64,000 nt of DNA from Treponema vincentii. GTDB lineage: Bacteria > Spirochaetota > Spirochaetia > Treponematales > Treponemataceae. The notes beneath the pieces were generated by a model, which was given only the letters and a program-made list of their open reading frames with translations, was not told the origin of the DNA and ran no database searches. How positions within the stretch are numbered: position 1 is the stretch's first letter; every line of letters begins with the position of its first letter. The DNA lies in contig NZ_CP050497.1 in NCBI RefSeq assembly GCF_018336815.1, positions 2,480,001 through 2,544,000 on the forward strand. Reading direction: 5' to 3'. The position numbers and the translations under genes were made by a program. Below are positions 39,453 to 48,527 of the stretch, piece after piece.

Positions 39453-41381
39453 ATGGATTATGTAGAAAGTTTATTTAACACGAATTTTTTAGAGTATGCC
39501 AGTTATGTTATTCGCGACCGCGCAATTCCCGATGTAGAGGACGGTTTAAAGCCGGTACAACGGCGTATTCTGCATTCTCTTTTTGAGATGGATGACGGAA
39601 AGTTCCATAAGGTTGCCAATGTCGTCGGCTACTGCATGAAGTATCACCCGCACGGGGACGCTTCCATCGGGAACGCATTGACGGTACTCGCCAATAAAAG
39701 CCTCTTTATCGACAAGCAAGGGAACTTCGGAAACCTCTTTACGGGGGACGAAGCTTCCGCCCCGCGGTATATCGAATGCCGCATCACCGAATTTGCAAAA
39801 GATATCCTGTTTAATCCCCATATTACGCGATATGTTCCTTCTTATGACGGCAGAAATAAAGAGCCGGTTGTATTCCGTGCTAAACTGCCTGTCGTACTAC
39901 TCATCGGGGCGGAAGGCATCGCCGTCGGCATGTCTACCAAAATACTTCCGCATAATATCCGCGAAATTATCGAGGCGGAAAAAGCCTGCCTTTCCGGTAA
40001 ATCTTTTACACTCTATCCCGACTTTCAAACCGGCGGACTTATCGACATATCCGACTATCAGGACGGCAAGGGCAAGGTGTTGGTGCGGGCAAAGTTGGAT
40101 ACCTCCGACGATAAACGGATTGTGATCCGTGAACTCCCCTTCGGCAGCACTACAGAAAGCCTCATTGCTTCTATAGAATCGGCGTCGAAGTCGGGAAAGA
40201 TAAAAATTTCGGAAATTAACGACTATACGGCTGAACAAGTAGAAATAGAACTCAAGCTGCCGCGCGGCGTGTACGCAGCGGATGTTGTTGATGCGCTCTA
40301 TGCCTTTACCGATTGTGAGCAATCGATCTCCTGTAATTTGCTGGTCATTCAAGACAATCTGCCGGTTCAAACGACTGTTACCGAGGTGATTAAAACTCAC
40401 GCGAAACAGCTGACCGCTTTGCTGAAAGATGAACTTTTGTATGAGCAGGAGATGCTGACCGACCGGTTGCACTTGAGAACACTCGAGCGGATATTTATCG
40501 AAGAGCGGATTTATAAAAAAATTGAAACGATGAAAACTGCCGAATCGGTCATTAAGGCTGTCATCAAAGGTTTTGAACCGTTCAAAGCGGAGCTGATACG
40601 GGAAGTAACGGAAGACGATGTAGACCGGCTCCTCAAAATCCCCATTCGGCGTATTTCGCTCTACGACATTCAAAAAAACCGTGCCGAAGTGCAGGAAATT
40701 TCCGCCCGGCTCAAAGAGATTGCCCGTCTTTTAAAGAATCTCAAAAAATATGCCCTCAGCGTTCTTGACGGAATCCTTGCGAAACTGCCGCCCGAAGTTA
40801 CGGCGCGTAAAACGGAGATTACCGGCTTTACCAAGGTAGATGTAAAAGAAGCCGTTAACCGCGATTTATCGCTCCGCTATGACGAAGCAACCGGCTACCT
40901 CGGCACTGCCGTAACTACCGGAAAAGAAATACTCAAAGTTTCGCCGTATGACCGTGTTTTTATCCTGCGCAAAAGCGGGGTGTACACCGTTATGGATGTG
41001 CCCGACCGGCTCTTTGTCGATACCGGTATGTGGTATTGCGGGTTTGCTGAAAAAGAATTATTGTCACAAATCCTCTTTACGGTTATTTATAAAGATGAGA
41101 AAACACAGTATCCGTATATCAAACGGGCACGGGTTGAATCTTATATATTGAACCGTGATTACCTGTTCGTACCGGATACGGCGACCGTACTCTACGCAAG
41201 CACGGCTGAAAATTTTGAGTTTACGGTGCAGTACGCGCCCAAGCCTCGGACAAAGAAAAACGAAGCGCGCTTCAAAACCGCGGATTATCCCGAAAAGGGA
41301 TTAAAGGCGCAGGGGGTACGCCTTGCGGAACGGGAAGCGGAAGCGGCGGCGCCGGTAGCGAAAAAAAATACTAAAAAGTAA
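39453..41381 (+). CDS. Type IIA DNA topoisomerase subunit A (GyrA/ParC-like), short form
   Basis: The 642-aa protein has the breakage-reunion domain with YASYVIRDRAIPDVEDGLKPVQRRIL, the quinolone-region segment YHPHGDASIGNALTVLA and the catalytic tyrosine in SAPRYIECRITEF. A coiled-coil/tower region follows (LHLRTLERIFIEERIYKKIE). The C-terminal ~170 residues are a degenerate, incomplete beta-propeller without a clear GyrA-box, and the tail is Lys/Ala-rich. This is closest to ParC-type decatenases. No gyrB/parE partner is adjacent. The gene stands behind its own promoter next to a NIR alpha half. Confidence 0.85.
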   Translation: MDYVESLFNTNFLEYASYVIRDRAIPDVEDGLKPVQRRILHSLFEMDDGKFHKVANVVGYCMKYHPHGDASIGNALTVLANKSLFIDKQGNFGNLFTGDEASAPRYIECRITEFAKDILFNPHITRYVPSYDGRNKEPVVFRAKLPVVLLIGAEGIAVGMSTKILPHNIREIIEAEKACLSGKSFTLYPDFQTGGLIDISDYQDGKGKVLVRAKLDTSDDKRIVIRELPFGSTTESLIASIESASKSGKIKISEINDYTAEQVEIELKLPRGVYAADVVDALYAFTDCEQSISCNLLVIQDNLPVQTTVTEVIKTHAKQLTALLKDELLYEQEMLTDRLHLRTLERIFIEERIYKKIETMKTAESVIKAVIKGFEPFKAELIREVTEDDVDRLLKIPIRRISLYDIQKNRAEVQEISARLKEIARLLKNLKKYALSVLDGILAKLPPEVTARKTEITGFTKVDVKEAVNRDLSLRYDEATGYLGTAVTTGKEILKVSPYDRVFILRKSGVYTVMDVPDRLFVDTGMWYCGFAEKELLSQILFTVIYKDEKTQYPYIKRARVESYILNRDYLFVPDTATVLYASTAENFEFTVQYAPKPRTKKNEARFKTADYPEKGLKAQGVRLAEREAEAAAPVAKKNTKK

Positions 41382-41387
41382 TGGTGA

Positions 41388-41415
41388 ATCTCTAAAAATG
41401 TGAGTTTTTAGAGAT
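41388..41415. terminator. Terminator-like hairpin
   Basis: ATCTCTAAAAA / TTTTTAGAGAT, perfect 11 bp with a 6-nt loop, directly after the topoisomerase gene. Confidence 0.75.
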
Positions 41416-41482
41416 GACCAAAGGTTATGCTGAGTTGTCTTTGTCCGGATAATTCAGTACCTTGTAGGGAGGAACACTGCCT

Positions 41483-43210
41483 ATGCAAACAATCAATGAA
41501 TTGGGACATTATACCTTTCAAGCGATGCTGGAGAATAGCATCAAGCGGTTCGGGGCACGTCCGGCGCTTTCATTTGTGTCGGGAGAGCCGATTTCATACA
41601 ATGAAGCCGGTAAGCAAATAAAACAGCTGCAACAAAATTTGTATCGGCTTGGCGTTAATCCCGGTGATAAGGTCGCAATTTACAGCCACAGCGTGCCCCA
41701 TTGGGGAATCGCCTATTTTGCAATTGTTACGATGGGGGCTATCGCCGTGCCGCTGTTGCCTGATTTTACCGACAAAGAGGTTAAGGCTTGTTTGGAACAT
41801 TCCGAAACAACGATGATTATCGTTTCGGAAAAACTGATGAGCAGAGTGCCCGAAACCGTTTCCGTCCTCATCGATATTCAGGACTTTTCGGTTAAAAAAG
41901 GTACGGAAACAAGAGACGGCGCCCCTCCGCCTCATACCTGCAGGGAAAACGATACCGCTTCCGTTATTTATACGTCCGGTACGACGGGTCGTTCCAAGGG
42001 CGTGGAGCTTTCGCATAAAAACCTTGTCTGCAATGCAATCGCAGGGCAGTCCTGCCAACGCATTAACGAGTATGACAGGGCGCTTTCCATTCTGCCGCTT
42101 TCGCATGTCTATGAATTTACGATCGGCTTTTTGATGTTCTTTTTAAACGGCGCCTGTGTGTACTACCTTGAAGGGATTCCTTCGCCGCGGATACTCCTGC
42201 CTGCTCTGTTGAAAGTACGTCCGACAATGATGCTGAGCGTTCCTATCGTCATGGAAAAAATATACCGGAACAAGATACTCCCGGCTTTTAACTCCTCGCC
42301 GTTCCGCGCACGGATGTACCATACTAAGCTCGGTAAAAAAATCCTAAACCGTCTTGCCGGAAAGCAGCTGAAAAAAACATTCGGCGGACACTTGAAATTT
42401 TTCGGATTAGGCGGCTCGAAAACCGATACAACCGTTGAAGAATTTTTGAGAGATGCTAAGTTCCCGTATGTTATCGGGTACGGTTTGACGGAAACGGCGC
42501 CGCTTATTGCCGGCTCGACCGTCCGCCAAAGTGTTCCGGGCTGGATCGGTTACGCCGTCCCCGATGTCGAGGTTAAAATCGATAACCCTGATCCCAAAAC
42601 CGGCATCGGCGAACTGTTGGTCAAGGGACCGAATGTGATGAAAGGTTATTACCGCGACCCTGAGCTTACAAAAAATTCATTTACCGAAGACGGCTGGTTC
42701 AAAACCGGTGATCTTTTTGTAATGGACAAAAAAGGACATTTAGCAATTAAAGGCCGTTCAAAAAATATGATTCTCGGCGCCAGCGGCGAGAATATCTACC
42801 CCGAAGATATTGAGTTTGTACTGAATCAGCATCCGCTTGTAACGGAATCGCTCGTTGTTGAGGGGGAAAAATCATCCCTTGTTGCCTACGTGCAGCTTGA
42901 TGAAGAAAAACTTGCAGCCGAGGTACAAAAAGAGCAAAATCAAAATAAAGAAGGTTCCGCCATTCAGAATCTACAATCTGCCGTAGCGGACGCTGTTTCG
43001 GGCATTACCGATGCAATGGCCTATAAACGGGCGGAAATCTTAAACGAGATTAAATTTTTCGTTAATTCCAGTGTGAATAAGATGTCACGGATCGATAAGA
43101 TCGAGCAGGTCGAAGCCTTTGAAAAGACCGCCAGTCAAAAGATAAAACGATATCTGTATCATTTTAAGAACCGAGGGAAAAAGGAAGGCGAAGCTCCGTC
43201 CGGGAAATAA
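41483..43210 (+). CDS. AMP-dependent synthetase/long-chain fatty acid--CoA ligase
   Basis: Activates a fatty acid through an acyl-adenylate. The 575-aa protein has the P-loop-like motif VIYTSGTTGRSKGVELSHKNL, the GYGLTETAPLI motif, and GDLFVMDKKGHLAIKGRSKNMI with the C-terminal lysine region. The start is at 41483 (ATG after GGGAGGAACACTGCCT). A 50-residue C-terminal insertion of Gln/Lys/Glu (EVQKEQNQNKEGSAIQNLQ) and a basic tail are unlike the shorter acetyl-CoA synthetases and fit the long-chain class. Substrate chain length is inferred. Confidence 0.92.
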   Translation: MQTINELGHYTFQAMLENSIKRFGARPALSFVSGEPISYNEAGKQIKQLQQNLYRLGVNPGDKVAIYSHSVPHWGIAYFAIVTMGAIAVPLLPDFTDKEVKACLEHSETTMIIVSEKLMSRVPETVSVLIDIQDFSVKKGTETRDGAPPPHTCRENDTASVIYTSGTTGRSKGVELSHKNLVCNAIAGQSCQRINEYDRALSILPLSHVYEFTIGFLMFFLNGACVYYLEGIPSPRILLPALLKVRPTMMLSVPIVMEKIYRNKILPAFNSSPFRARMYHTKLGKKILNRLAGKQLKKTFGGHLKFFGLGGSKTDTTVEEFLRDAKFPYVIGYGLTETAPLIAGSTVRQSVPGWIGYAVPDVEVKIDNPDPKTGIGELLVKGPNVMKGYYRDPELTKNSFTEDGWFKTGDLFVMDKKGHLAIKGRSKNMILGASGENIYPEDIEFVLNQHPLVTESLVVEGEKSSLVAYVQLDEEKLAAEVQKEQNQNKEGSAIQNLQSAVADAVSGITDAMAYKRAEILNEIKFFVNSSVNKMSRIDKIEQVEAFEKTASQKIKRYLYHFKNRGKKEGEAPSGK

Positions 43211-43232
43211 TACATCCGCCGAAACCCTGCGT

Positions 43233-43263
43233 CTAATTTTGCCGGGGGCAGAATGCGTTTACC
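43233..43263 (+). repeat. Decayed alpha half of a NIR element upstream of the PHP gene
   Basis: TCTAATTTTGCCGGGGG and ATGCGTTTACCCTG match alpha halves elsewhere, with the segment between them partly deleted. Confidence 0.6.
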
Positions 43264-43273
43264 CTGCAGAAGT

Positions 43274-43302
43274 TTGACATTTGAAGGACTTACCGCTATA
43301 CT
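43274..43302 (+). promoter_or_regulatory. Promoter of the PHP phosphatase gene (leaderless mRNA)
   Basis: TTGACA (43274-43279), 17 bp, TATACT (43297-43302). The ATG at 43310 is 8 bp past the -10, so transcription should start at or next to it; no Shine-Dalgarno. Confidence 0.8.
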
Positions 43303-43309
43303 TTTTTTT

Positions 43310-44104
43310 ATGCTCAGTAATTTTCATACGCATACGTATCTGTGCAAACACGCTGAGGGCACTCCAATTGATTATGTACGGCAGGCTGCTGCTGACGGTT
43401 GTTCCGCACTCGGATTTTCCGATCATTGTCCTTATCCGCATGACGATATGTGGCTTTATTGCCGGATGGCGGCGGCTGATATACCGCTGTACAAGCGCCT
43501 TGTTGAAGAAGCAAAAAAAGAAGCCGATTTTCCCGTATACTTCGGCTTTGAGTGCGAATGGTCGCCGCAACACCGCAGCTGGTTTAAGGATGAACTGATC
43601 GGCCGCTACGGAGCCGATTATTTGGTGTTTGGTTCTCACTGGTTTCCGCTGCACGGCGGACTTGAATATATCGCAACTGTTACCGAAAGGCGGCGGCTGC
43701 ATACCTATATCGATTTTACGATTGAGGGGATGCAGTCGGGGTTCTATGCATTTTTGGCTCATCCCGATTTGTTTTTGAGCAGCATCCGGTCTATCGACGC
43801 AGACTGTCTTGCCTGCATTGATGCGCTCATCGATGCGGCAAATGATTTGGGTATGCCGCTTGAAATCAATGGGTACGGACTGATTAAATCGAAGGTGCAG
43901 CGGGATTACGGCGCAGACTATCAATATCCCGTAGCCACGTTTTGGAAACGGGCAGCGCAAAAAAATGCCCGTATTATCTGCAATGCCGATGCGCACCAAA
44001 TAGAACAGGTTTTAGCTGGAGTACGAAACGGTATCGACTATGCGGAAGACCTCGGCATACCGATACTCGATGCGGCGGAAGCGCTGGGCTTTGCTCATAA
44101 GTAG
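43310..44104 (+). CDS. PHP-family histidinol-phosphatase-like hydrolase
   Basis: A 264-aa metal-dependent phosphoesterase: NFHTHTYLCKHAEGTP (metal ligands H-x-H), LGFSDHCPYP, a Glu in GFECEW, AHPDLFL and the late CNADAHQIEQ motif make the trinuclear PHP site. It resembles HisK-type histidinol-phosphatases, but with no his operon near it may act on another phosphomonoester. The start is at 43310; an open frame to 43253 runs back through the promoter and repeat and is not coding. Confidence 0.88.
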   Translation: MLSNFHTHTYLCKHAEGTPIDYVRQAAADGCSALGFSDHCPYPHDDMWLYCRMAAADIPLYKRLVEEAKKEADFPVYFGFECEWSPQHRSWFKDELIGRYGADYLVFGSHWFPLHGGLEYIATVTERRRLHTYIDFTIEGMQSGFYAFLAHPDLFLSSIRSIDADCLACIDALIDAANDLGMPLEINGYGLIKSKVQRDYGADYQYPVATFWKRAAQKNARIICNADAHQIEQVLAGVRNGIDYAEDLGIPILDAAEALGFAHK

Positions 44105-44153
44105 GATAGGTTCATCGGTATGTTGAAAGAGGGCATTTTTTTGAGGATATGCT

Positions 44154-44453
44154 ATGCATAAGAATACGCCGCATACTGCCGAACGGAAGGCCGCCCGTGC
44201 CGTTGTGGAAGGCCGAGTGCAGGGCGTCGGATTCCGCTATTGGACGGTACAGGTAGCGCGGGAATTCGGTATCACCGGTTGGGTACGGAACTGTCCCGAC
44301 TATTCGGTGGAGATATTTGCGGAAGGAGAAGGCACCGCGCTCTACGAATTTTTCGATGCGGTGCAGCACAGCCATCCACGCGCCTATATTTCCAATTTTA
44401 CCGTTACAGCGGCGCAATATCAGGGGTTGCATTCGTTTAAAATACAGCATTAG
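44154..44453 (+). CDS. Acylphosphatase
   Basis: A 99-aa protein; residues ~15-35 contain VVEGRVQGVGFRYWTVQVA with the phosphate-binding loop and catalytic Arg, and ITGWVRNCPDYSVEIFAEGE with the second active-site Asn. It hydrolyses acyl phosphates. Start after TTGAGGATATGCT, 49 bp downstream of the PHP gene. Confidence 0.95.
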   Translation: MHKNTPHTAERKAARAVVEGRVQGVGFRYWTVQVAREFGITGWVRNCPDYSVEIFAEGEGTALYEFFDAVQHSHPRAYISNFTVTAAQYQGLHSFKIQH

Positions 44454-44488
44454 GAACTTTTAATGATGCATCTACTGAGGAGAACATA

Positions 44489-45364
44489 ATGGTTATTAAA
44501 ATAGTGCTTCCGTTTTTATATCTCGGGTTCGGTTTTCTTGTTGGGAAAACGCCGATCGATATAAAAAATCAGACGGCATATTTGCTTACCAGAATAATTA
44601 TTCCGTTGATTATTATTTACAATATCTCAACGTGCCGTGCCGACTTATTTGTCAGCATATTCGCTATGATTATTATGATGACGGTAATGATGTATATGAG
44701 CCGTCTTTTCAGCGCCGATGCCGTCGAACAGTTATGTTTTTTCTATTTGAATATCGGGTGGCTTTCGTTGCCGATTGTTGCATCGGTATGGGGAGACGGC
44801 GCCGCAACCGCCGTACTTTCGCTGTATATCGGAAACTCTCTTTTTGGAAATTCCATCGGCGCAGGGATGCTGATCAATAATGGCGCTGCAAAGATTGATA
44901 TAAAACGGACACTGAAATCTCCTCCCGTTGCGGCGCTCATTATCGGCATTATCTGTATTCCTTTCGGGGACAGTATCAAACTTTATTTGCCGCCCTTATA
45001 TCGAATCCTTAAATTGGTTATGAGTATTTTAGGTATGGGTGTGCTCGGTATGTGGCTTGCAAAGATTAAGCTTGAAATAAAAGATTTAAAACTCACGCTT
45101 AAACTGGCGGTACTACGGGCGCTTACGGTCGCCTGTTTGATGACGCTCTTTATCTTTATTGCGGGGCTGCTGCATTTGGAATTGGTAACCGCCAATAAGC
45201 AGGCGCTGTATATGATCTGTATCTTGCCGCCTGCCGCCAACATTATCGTGCTGGAAACACATTACTGCCATACGGGAAAATCCGCCGGCCTTACCGCGTG
45301 GGGAACGCTGTTGAGTTTAGCGCTTATCCCGATCTATATTGTGGTAACACGGCTGCTGTTTTAA
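44489..45364 (+). CDS. AEC-family transporter (auxin efflux carrier-like)
   Basis: A 291-aa integral membrane protein with about ten hydrophobic segments in two halves (MVIKIVLPFLYLGFGFLVG… and LTLKLAVLRALTVACLMTLF). The LPPAANIIVLETHY motif near the C-terminus is typical of bacterial AEC permeases, which export or import malonate, malate or other organic anions. Start with CTGAGGAGAACATA. The substrate is unknown. It is the last gene of a plus-strand group, followed by a NIR element. Confidence 0.85.
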   Translation: MVIKIVLPFLYLGFGFLVGKTPIDIKNQTAYLLTRIIIPLIIIYNISTCRADLFVSIFAMIIMMTVMMYMSRLFSADAVEQLCFFYLNIGWLSLPIVASVWGDGAATAVLSLYIGNSLFGNSIGAGMLINNGAAKIDIKRTLKSPPVAALIIGIICIPFGDSIKLYLPPLYRILKLVMSILGMGVLGMWLAKIKLEIKDLKLTLKLAVLRALTVACLMTLFIFIAGLLHLELVTANKQALYMICILPPAANIIVLETHYCHTGKSAGLTAWGTLLSLALIPIYIVVTRLLF

Positions 45365-45369
45365 ACCAT

Positions 45370-45512
45370 GGCAAACGCATCAGGCTGTTTTTTTAATAGC
45401 CCCGCAGAATAATTGAGGTCGTTCAACCAGAGTTGAACCTCTTCGCGGTTCAAATGGTCTCACGGCCTCAATTATTCTGCGATTTTTATCTATTCTGCCT
45501 GATGCGTTTGCC
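45370..45512. repeat. NIR element copy 3, between convergent genes
   Basis: Outer perfect 16-bp repeat GGCAAACGCATCAGGC (45370-45385) / GCCTGATGCGTTTGCC (45497-45512); inner perfect 16-bp CGCAGAATAATTGAGG (45403-45418) / CCTCAATTATTCTGCG (45466-45481). GGTTCAAATGGTCTCAC (45448-45464) lies beside the beta half. A small GTTCAAC hairpin fills the centre. Confidence 0.85.
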
Positions 45513-45531
45513 CGTCCAGCACTGGAAAAAA

Positions 45532-45600
45532 GTGCGAAATTTTATTTAAAATTTCGCACAGAAGGAAAGCAACCGCTTAAAATATTTCTGATGCGGTTGC
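45532..45600 (+). repeat. Module B repeat
   Basis: GTGCGAAAT…ATTTCGCAC hairpin, GAAGGAAA linker, then GCAACCGC…GCGGTTGC, joined to the beta half of NIR copy 3 by CACTGGAAAAAA. Confidence 0.8.
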
Positions 45601-45627
45601 TCTGCGTTTTAAATGCTACCGGAGCAG

Positions 45628-45951
45628 TTAAGCCGTTTCCCAGTTTTTGACGTACCCTTCCAGTTCATCCAGCATTGCAAGAATGTCAGCTTTGTTTTTT
45701 TCAGAATAGGTCTCAGCTTCTTTTCCCAGCTTTTTAAAAAACGGAAGCAATGGGGTCAGCTTCGCCATGGGTACCTTTGTCGGATGGTACGTTATCAGCA
45801 CACTTCCGGTAACGGGATTATGCTCAATGGCTTTGACGATTGACGAGAGCGCCGGAGCTTGCAGGATGGATAATGCCCGTTCGGTGATTGCGGTGTCTTT
45901 AAAGACAGGCGCTCGCAGCCGTATGCGGCCGGGGAAAAAGCCGGTAATCAT
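45628..45951 (-). CDS. Small heavy-metal-associated-domain (HMA_2-like) protein
   Basis: A 107-aa protein whose N-terminus FFPGRIRLRAPVFKDTA and strand SVLITYHPTKV mirror the N-terminal metal-binding-like domain of the ATPase encoded just upstream (HSLPGRIRLHYNAVEI… SFLVYYDVKTL). Neither has the CxxC of classical HMA domains. The C-terminal half is helical and charged. The start overlaps the ATPase stop by 4 bp. It is probably a regulatory or metallochaperone partner; this is inference. Confidence 0.75.
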   Translation of the reverse strand: MITGFFPGRIRLRAPVFKDTAITERALSILQAPALSSIVKAIEHNPVTGSVLITYHPTKVPMAKLTPLLPFFKKLGKEAETYSEKNKADILAMLDELEGYVKNWETA

Positions 45952-48044
45952 CGCGCATCCTTTAATAGCTTTTGCATGGATTCGATACTGACGGCAATGG
46001 TCAGCGAATTATGCAGCGCCGCCGCGAGTGCGGGCGGAATAAGGCCGAACATACCGGCAAACAGGAGCAGTGAGTTGCCGACGATAATCAGCTTGTTGTT
46101 TTTATCTATCCGCGACAGTGTTTTTTGACCGAGCTTCCGCACCGTAATTAAACCGGAAAGTCCGTCGTCAGCCAGTACGATATCGGCGGTGTCTCCCGCA
46201 ATGGAAGAACAATTACCCATCGCAATGCCGACATCCGCGGCGGAAAGCGCAGGCGCGTCGTTGATTCCATCACCGATCATAATCACCTTGTGTCCGGCAT
46301 CCCTCGCTTCCTGCACATAGCGCACCTTATCTTCCGGCAGCGTCTGTGCATGATATTCCGTAATACCGGCTTGAGCTGCGACTTTTGCCGCCGCCTGTTC
46401 GGCATCGCCTGTAATCATAACGCAATTACGCACACCCAATCGTTTCAGCTCGGCGACGGTTTCTGCGGTACCTTCTCGAGCAGGATCCCCAATAGTCAAA
46501 ATACCGGCGAGCTGTCCGTCAATCGCCAAGTAGAGTAAAGAATAGCCGGATTTTTCGGCAGATTTCTGCACGCGGGCTATCGCTTTGGTTGTCGGAACTT
46601 TTTCATCTTCAAAAATAAAATGAGCGCTTCCGATACAGAGCCGCTTGCCCTCTAACGAAGACGCGATACCGTGTGCGACAATGTATTCAACCTTTGCGTG
46701 GCGTTCGGGATGTACAAGGTTCCGGTCTTGGGCGGCTTGCACAACGGCTCTTCCCAGCGGATGCGGAAAATGTTCTTCAAGGCATGCAGCGAGCCTAAGC
46801 ACTTCATCCTTTGCAAAAGCGCCGAACGGATGCACTCCGGCTAAAACCGGTTCCGCATAAGTAAGAGTTCCCGTTTTATCGAAAATGACGGTATCGGCAA
46901 GCGCCGCCGCTTCCAAATACTTTCCGCCTTTTATCGAAATACCGTGCTCCGCCGCTTCCTTCATTGCAGAAAGAACGGCAATAGGTGCGGCAAGCTTCAT
47001 CGCGCAGGAATAATCAACCATCAATGTAGAAATAGTCTTGGTGATATTTCGTGTAAATAAATAGGTTAAGCCGGTCAGTAAAAAATTGAAGGGCACTACT
47101 TTTTCCGCGATAAGTTCCGATCGTTTTTGAGCGGCAGCTTTTAAAGATTGCGAGCGGTCGATCATCGCGATGATATTGTTCACCTTTGTTTCCGACCCGA
47201 CCGTGCGTACACGGATATACAGTTCCCCTTCCAACAGAATAGTGCCGGCAAAGACCGATATTCCGCTCTTTTTTTCTACCGGCAGCGATTCTCCGGTAAT
47301 ACTCGCTTGGTTCACAAGGCCTTCACCCTGTTCAACATTCCCGTCTGCGGGGATTTGGCTTCCGGCGCGGACAACGATAAGATCATCTTTTTTAAGTGCG
47401 GAAGGCGGGATTGTCCGTTCTTGATCACCTTCGATGAGATGTACCGGCTCATTTGAAATCAACAGCATTTGCGCCAGATTATTGTACGATTGGCGGCGGG
47501 TCAGCTCTTCAATTTCTTCCCCCATATCGAGCAATGTTGCTACAAAACGAGCCGTCTGCGCCTTGCCGTCCAGAACGGCAACCGTCAGCGCCGTTGCATC
47601 CAGTAAATCCGTGCTAAAGAATTTTCCTGCAAAGATGGACTGTACCGCTTTTATAATACGCGGGACAATCCTTTTGTAGAGCAACAGATTGCGAAGCGGC
47701 ATCGGGAGAAGCGATCGTACGGTAACGTCAAAGAGCGTAGACGCTAATACATCGAATACACTTTCGGGTGCAGGAATTTTTGCGACGGAGTCAAGCAGAC
47801 TTTCATCGGACAGGTATTTGTCTGACAGCGCCCTGAATAAGGCGAGCACCTCATCTTCCGAAAGAGTCTTTACATCGTAATACACTAAAAAGGATGCGAC
47901 TTTGGGATTAACTTGAATATCGGTTATGCCGTCTTGCACCGCGACGAGGGTTTGCGCAAGGATAGCTTGCCGCGGCAAAATTTCAACCGCATTGTAGTGC
48001 AGCCGTATTCTGCCGGGCAGGGAGTGTTTAACGGTTACGTTCAT
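45948..48044 (-). CDS. Heavy-metal-type (P1B) P-type ATPase
   Basis: A 698-aa ion pump: N-terminal Cys-less HMA-like domain (~1-70), actuator TGES (SITGESLPVEKKSG), phosphorylation site DKTGTLT, the P1B-specific HP dipeptide in EEHFPHPLGRAV, and the hinge GDGINDAPALSAADVGIAMG. The membrane ion motif, CPC or CPH in copper and zinc pumps, is DYSCAMKLAAP here, so the metal differs from Cu/Zn/Cd classes; manganese or iron is possible, as in CtpC-like pumps. A basic hydrophobic region (~80-140) precedes the actuator. It sits between two small partner genes. Confidence 0.9.
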   Translation of the reverse strand: MNVTVKHSLPGRIRLHYNAVEILPRQAILAQTLVAVQDGITDIQVNPKVASFLVYYDVKTLSEDEVLALFRALSDKYLSDESLLDSVAKIPAPESVFDVLASTLFDVTVRSLLPMPLRNLLLYKRIVPRIIKAVQSIFAGKFFSTDLLDATALTVAVLDGKAQTARFVATLLDMGEEIEELTRRQSYNNLAQMLLISNEPVHLIEGDQERTIPPSALKKDDLIVVRAGSQIPADGNVEQGEGLVNQASITGESLPVEKKSGISVFAGTILLEGELYIRVRTVGSETKVNNIIAMIDRSQSLKAAAQKRSELIAEKVVPFNFLLTGLTYLFTRNITKTISTLMVDYSCAMKLAAPIAVLSAMKEAAEHGISIKGGKYLEAAALADTVIFDKTGTLTYAEPVLAGVHPFGAFAKDEVLRLAACLEEHFPHPLGRAVVQAAQDRNLVHPERHAKVEYIVAHGIASSLEGKRLCIGSAHFIFEDEKVPTTKAIARVQKSAEKSGYSLLYLAIDGQLAGILTIGDPAREGTAETVAELKRLGVRNCVMITGDAEQAAAKVAAQAGITEYHAQTLPEDKVRYVQEARDAGHKVIMIGDGINDAPALSAADVGIAMGNCSSIAGDTADIVLADDGLSGLITVRKLGQKTLSRIDKNNKLIIVGNSLLLFAGMFGLIPPALAAALHNSLTIAVSIESMQKLLKDAR

Positions 48045-48065
48045 CGATAAATTGATAAAAAGCTT

Positions 48066-48284
48066 TTATGCGTTTTGCGATTGGTTATATGCAGCTTCGG
48101 CTGCGATATCCTGTGCGTCCTCTTTCACCGCTTCCATAAAGGCCACGGCATCCTGTTTAAGCTGCATACCTTTTTCCGTAACTGCTATACAGGCCTTGCG
48201 AAAAGCCGGAGTTTTAATAACGGATGCTGCTACGAGACCCGCTGCAACACCTACGCCGAATGCCACCCATTTATTTGAAAACAT
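48066..48284 (-). CDS. Small membrane-anchored protein (DUF6110-like)
   Basis: A 72-aa protein with one glycine/alanine-rich span (FGVGVAAGLVAASVI) and a helical acidic tail (KQDAVAFMEAVKEDAQDIAAEA). The layout matches DUF6110 proteins that accompany heavy-metal P-type ATPases in Firmicutes. It is the first gene of the three-gene metal-ATPase operon, 21 bp before the ATPase. Start after TTAAGCGAGGTAAACT. Confidence 0.7.
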   Translation of the reverse strand: MFSNKWVAFGVGVAAGLVAASVIKTPAFRKACIAVTEKGMQLKQDAVAFMEAVKEDAQDIAAEAAYNQSQNA

Positions 48285-48482
48285 AGTTTACCTCGCTTAA
48301 TTATGATAAGAGTACTCCCAAAAATCTCGATTGTGGGAGATACCTATTAAAAGCCGCCAGCAGCTTTGCTGATAAGGCGTTCTCGTGTGTGCAACGATAA
48401 CAGTTTTTGATAAAAAACGCAATAAGTAGGTAAGTAGGTAAGTTCTTTACATAGAATCGTTATTCACGTTATTCCGTTATTC

Positions 48483-48512
48483 TTGACACGAAATAGCAAT
48501 ATATGATAGTAT
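48483..48512 (+). promoter_or_regulatory. Promoter of tRNA-Gln
   Basis: TTGACA (48483-48488), 18 bp, TAGTAT (48507-48512), 15 bp before the tRNA. A short direct repeat GTAAGTAG lies upstream (about 48427-48450); otherwise the gap from 48285 holds only a weak hairpin. Confidence 0.65.
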
Positions 48513-48527
48513 CTTCCCCGTCAACTT

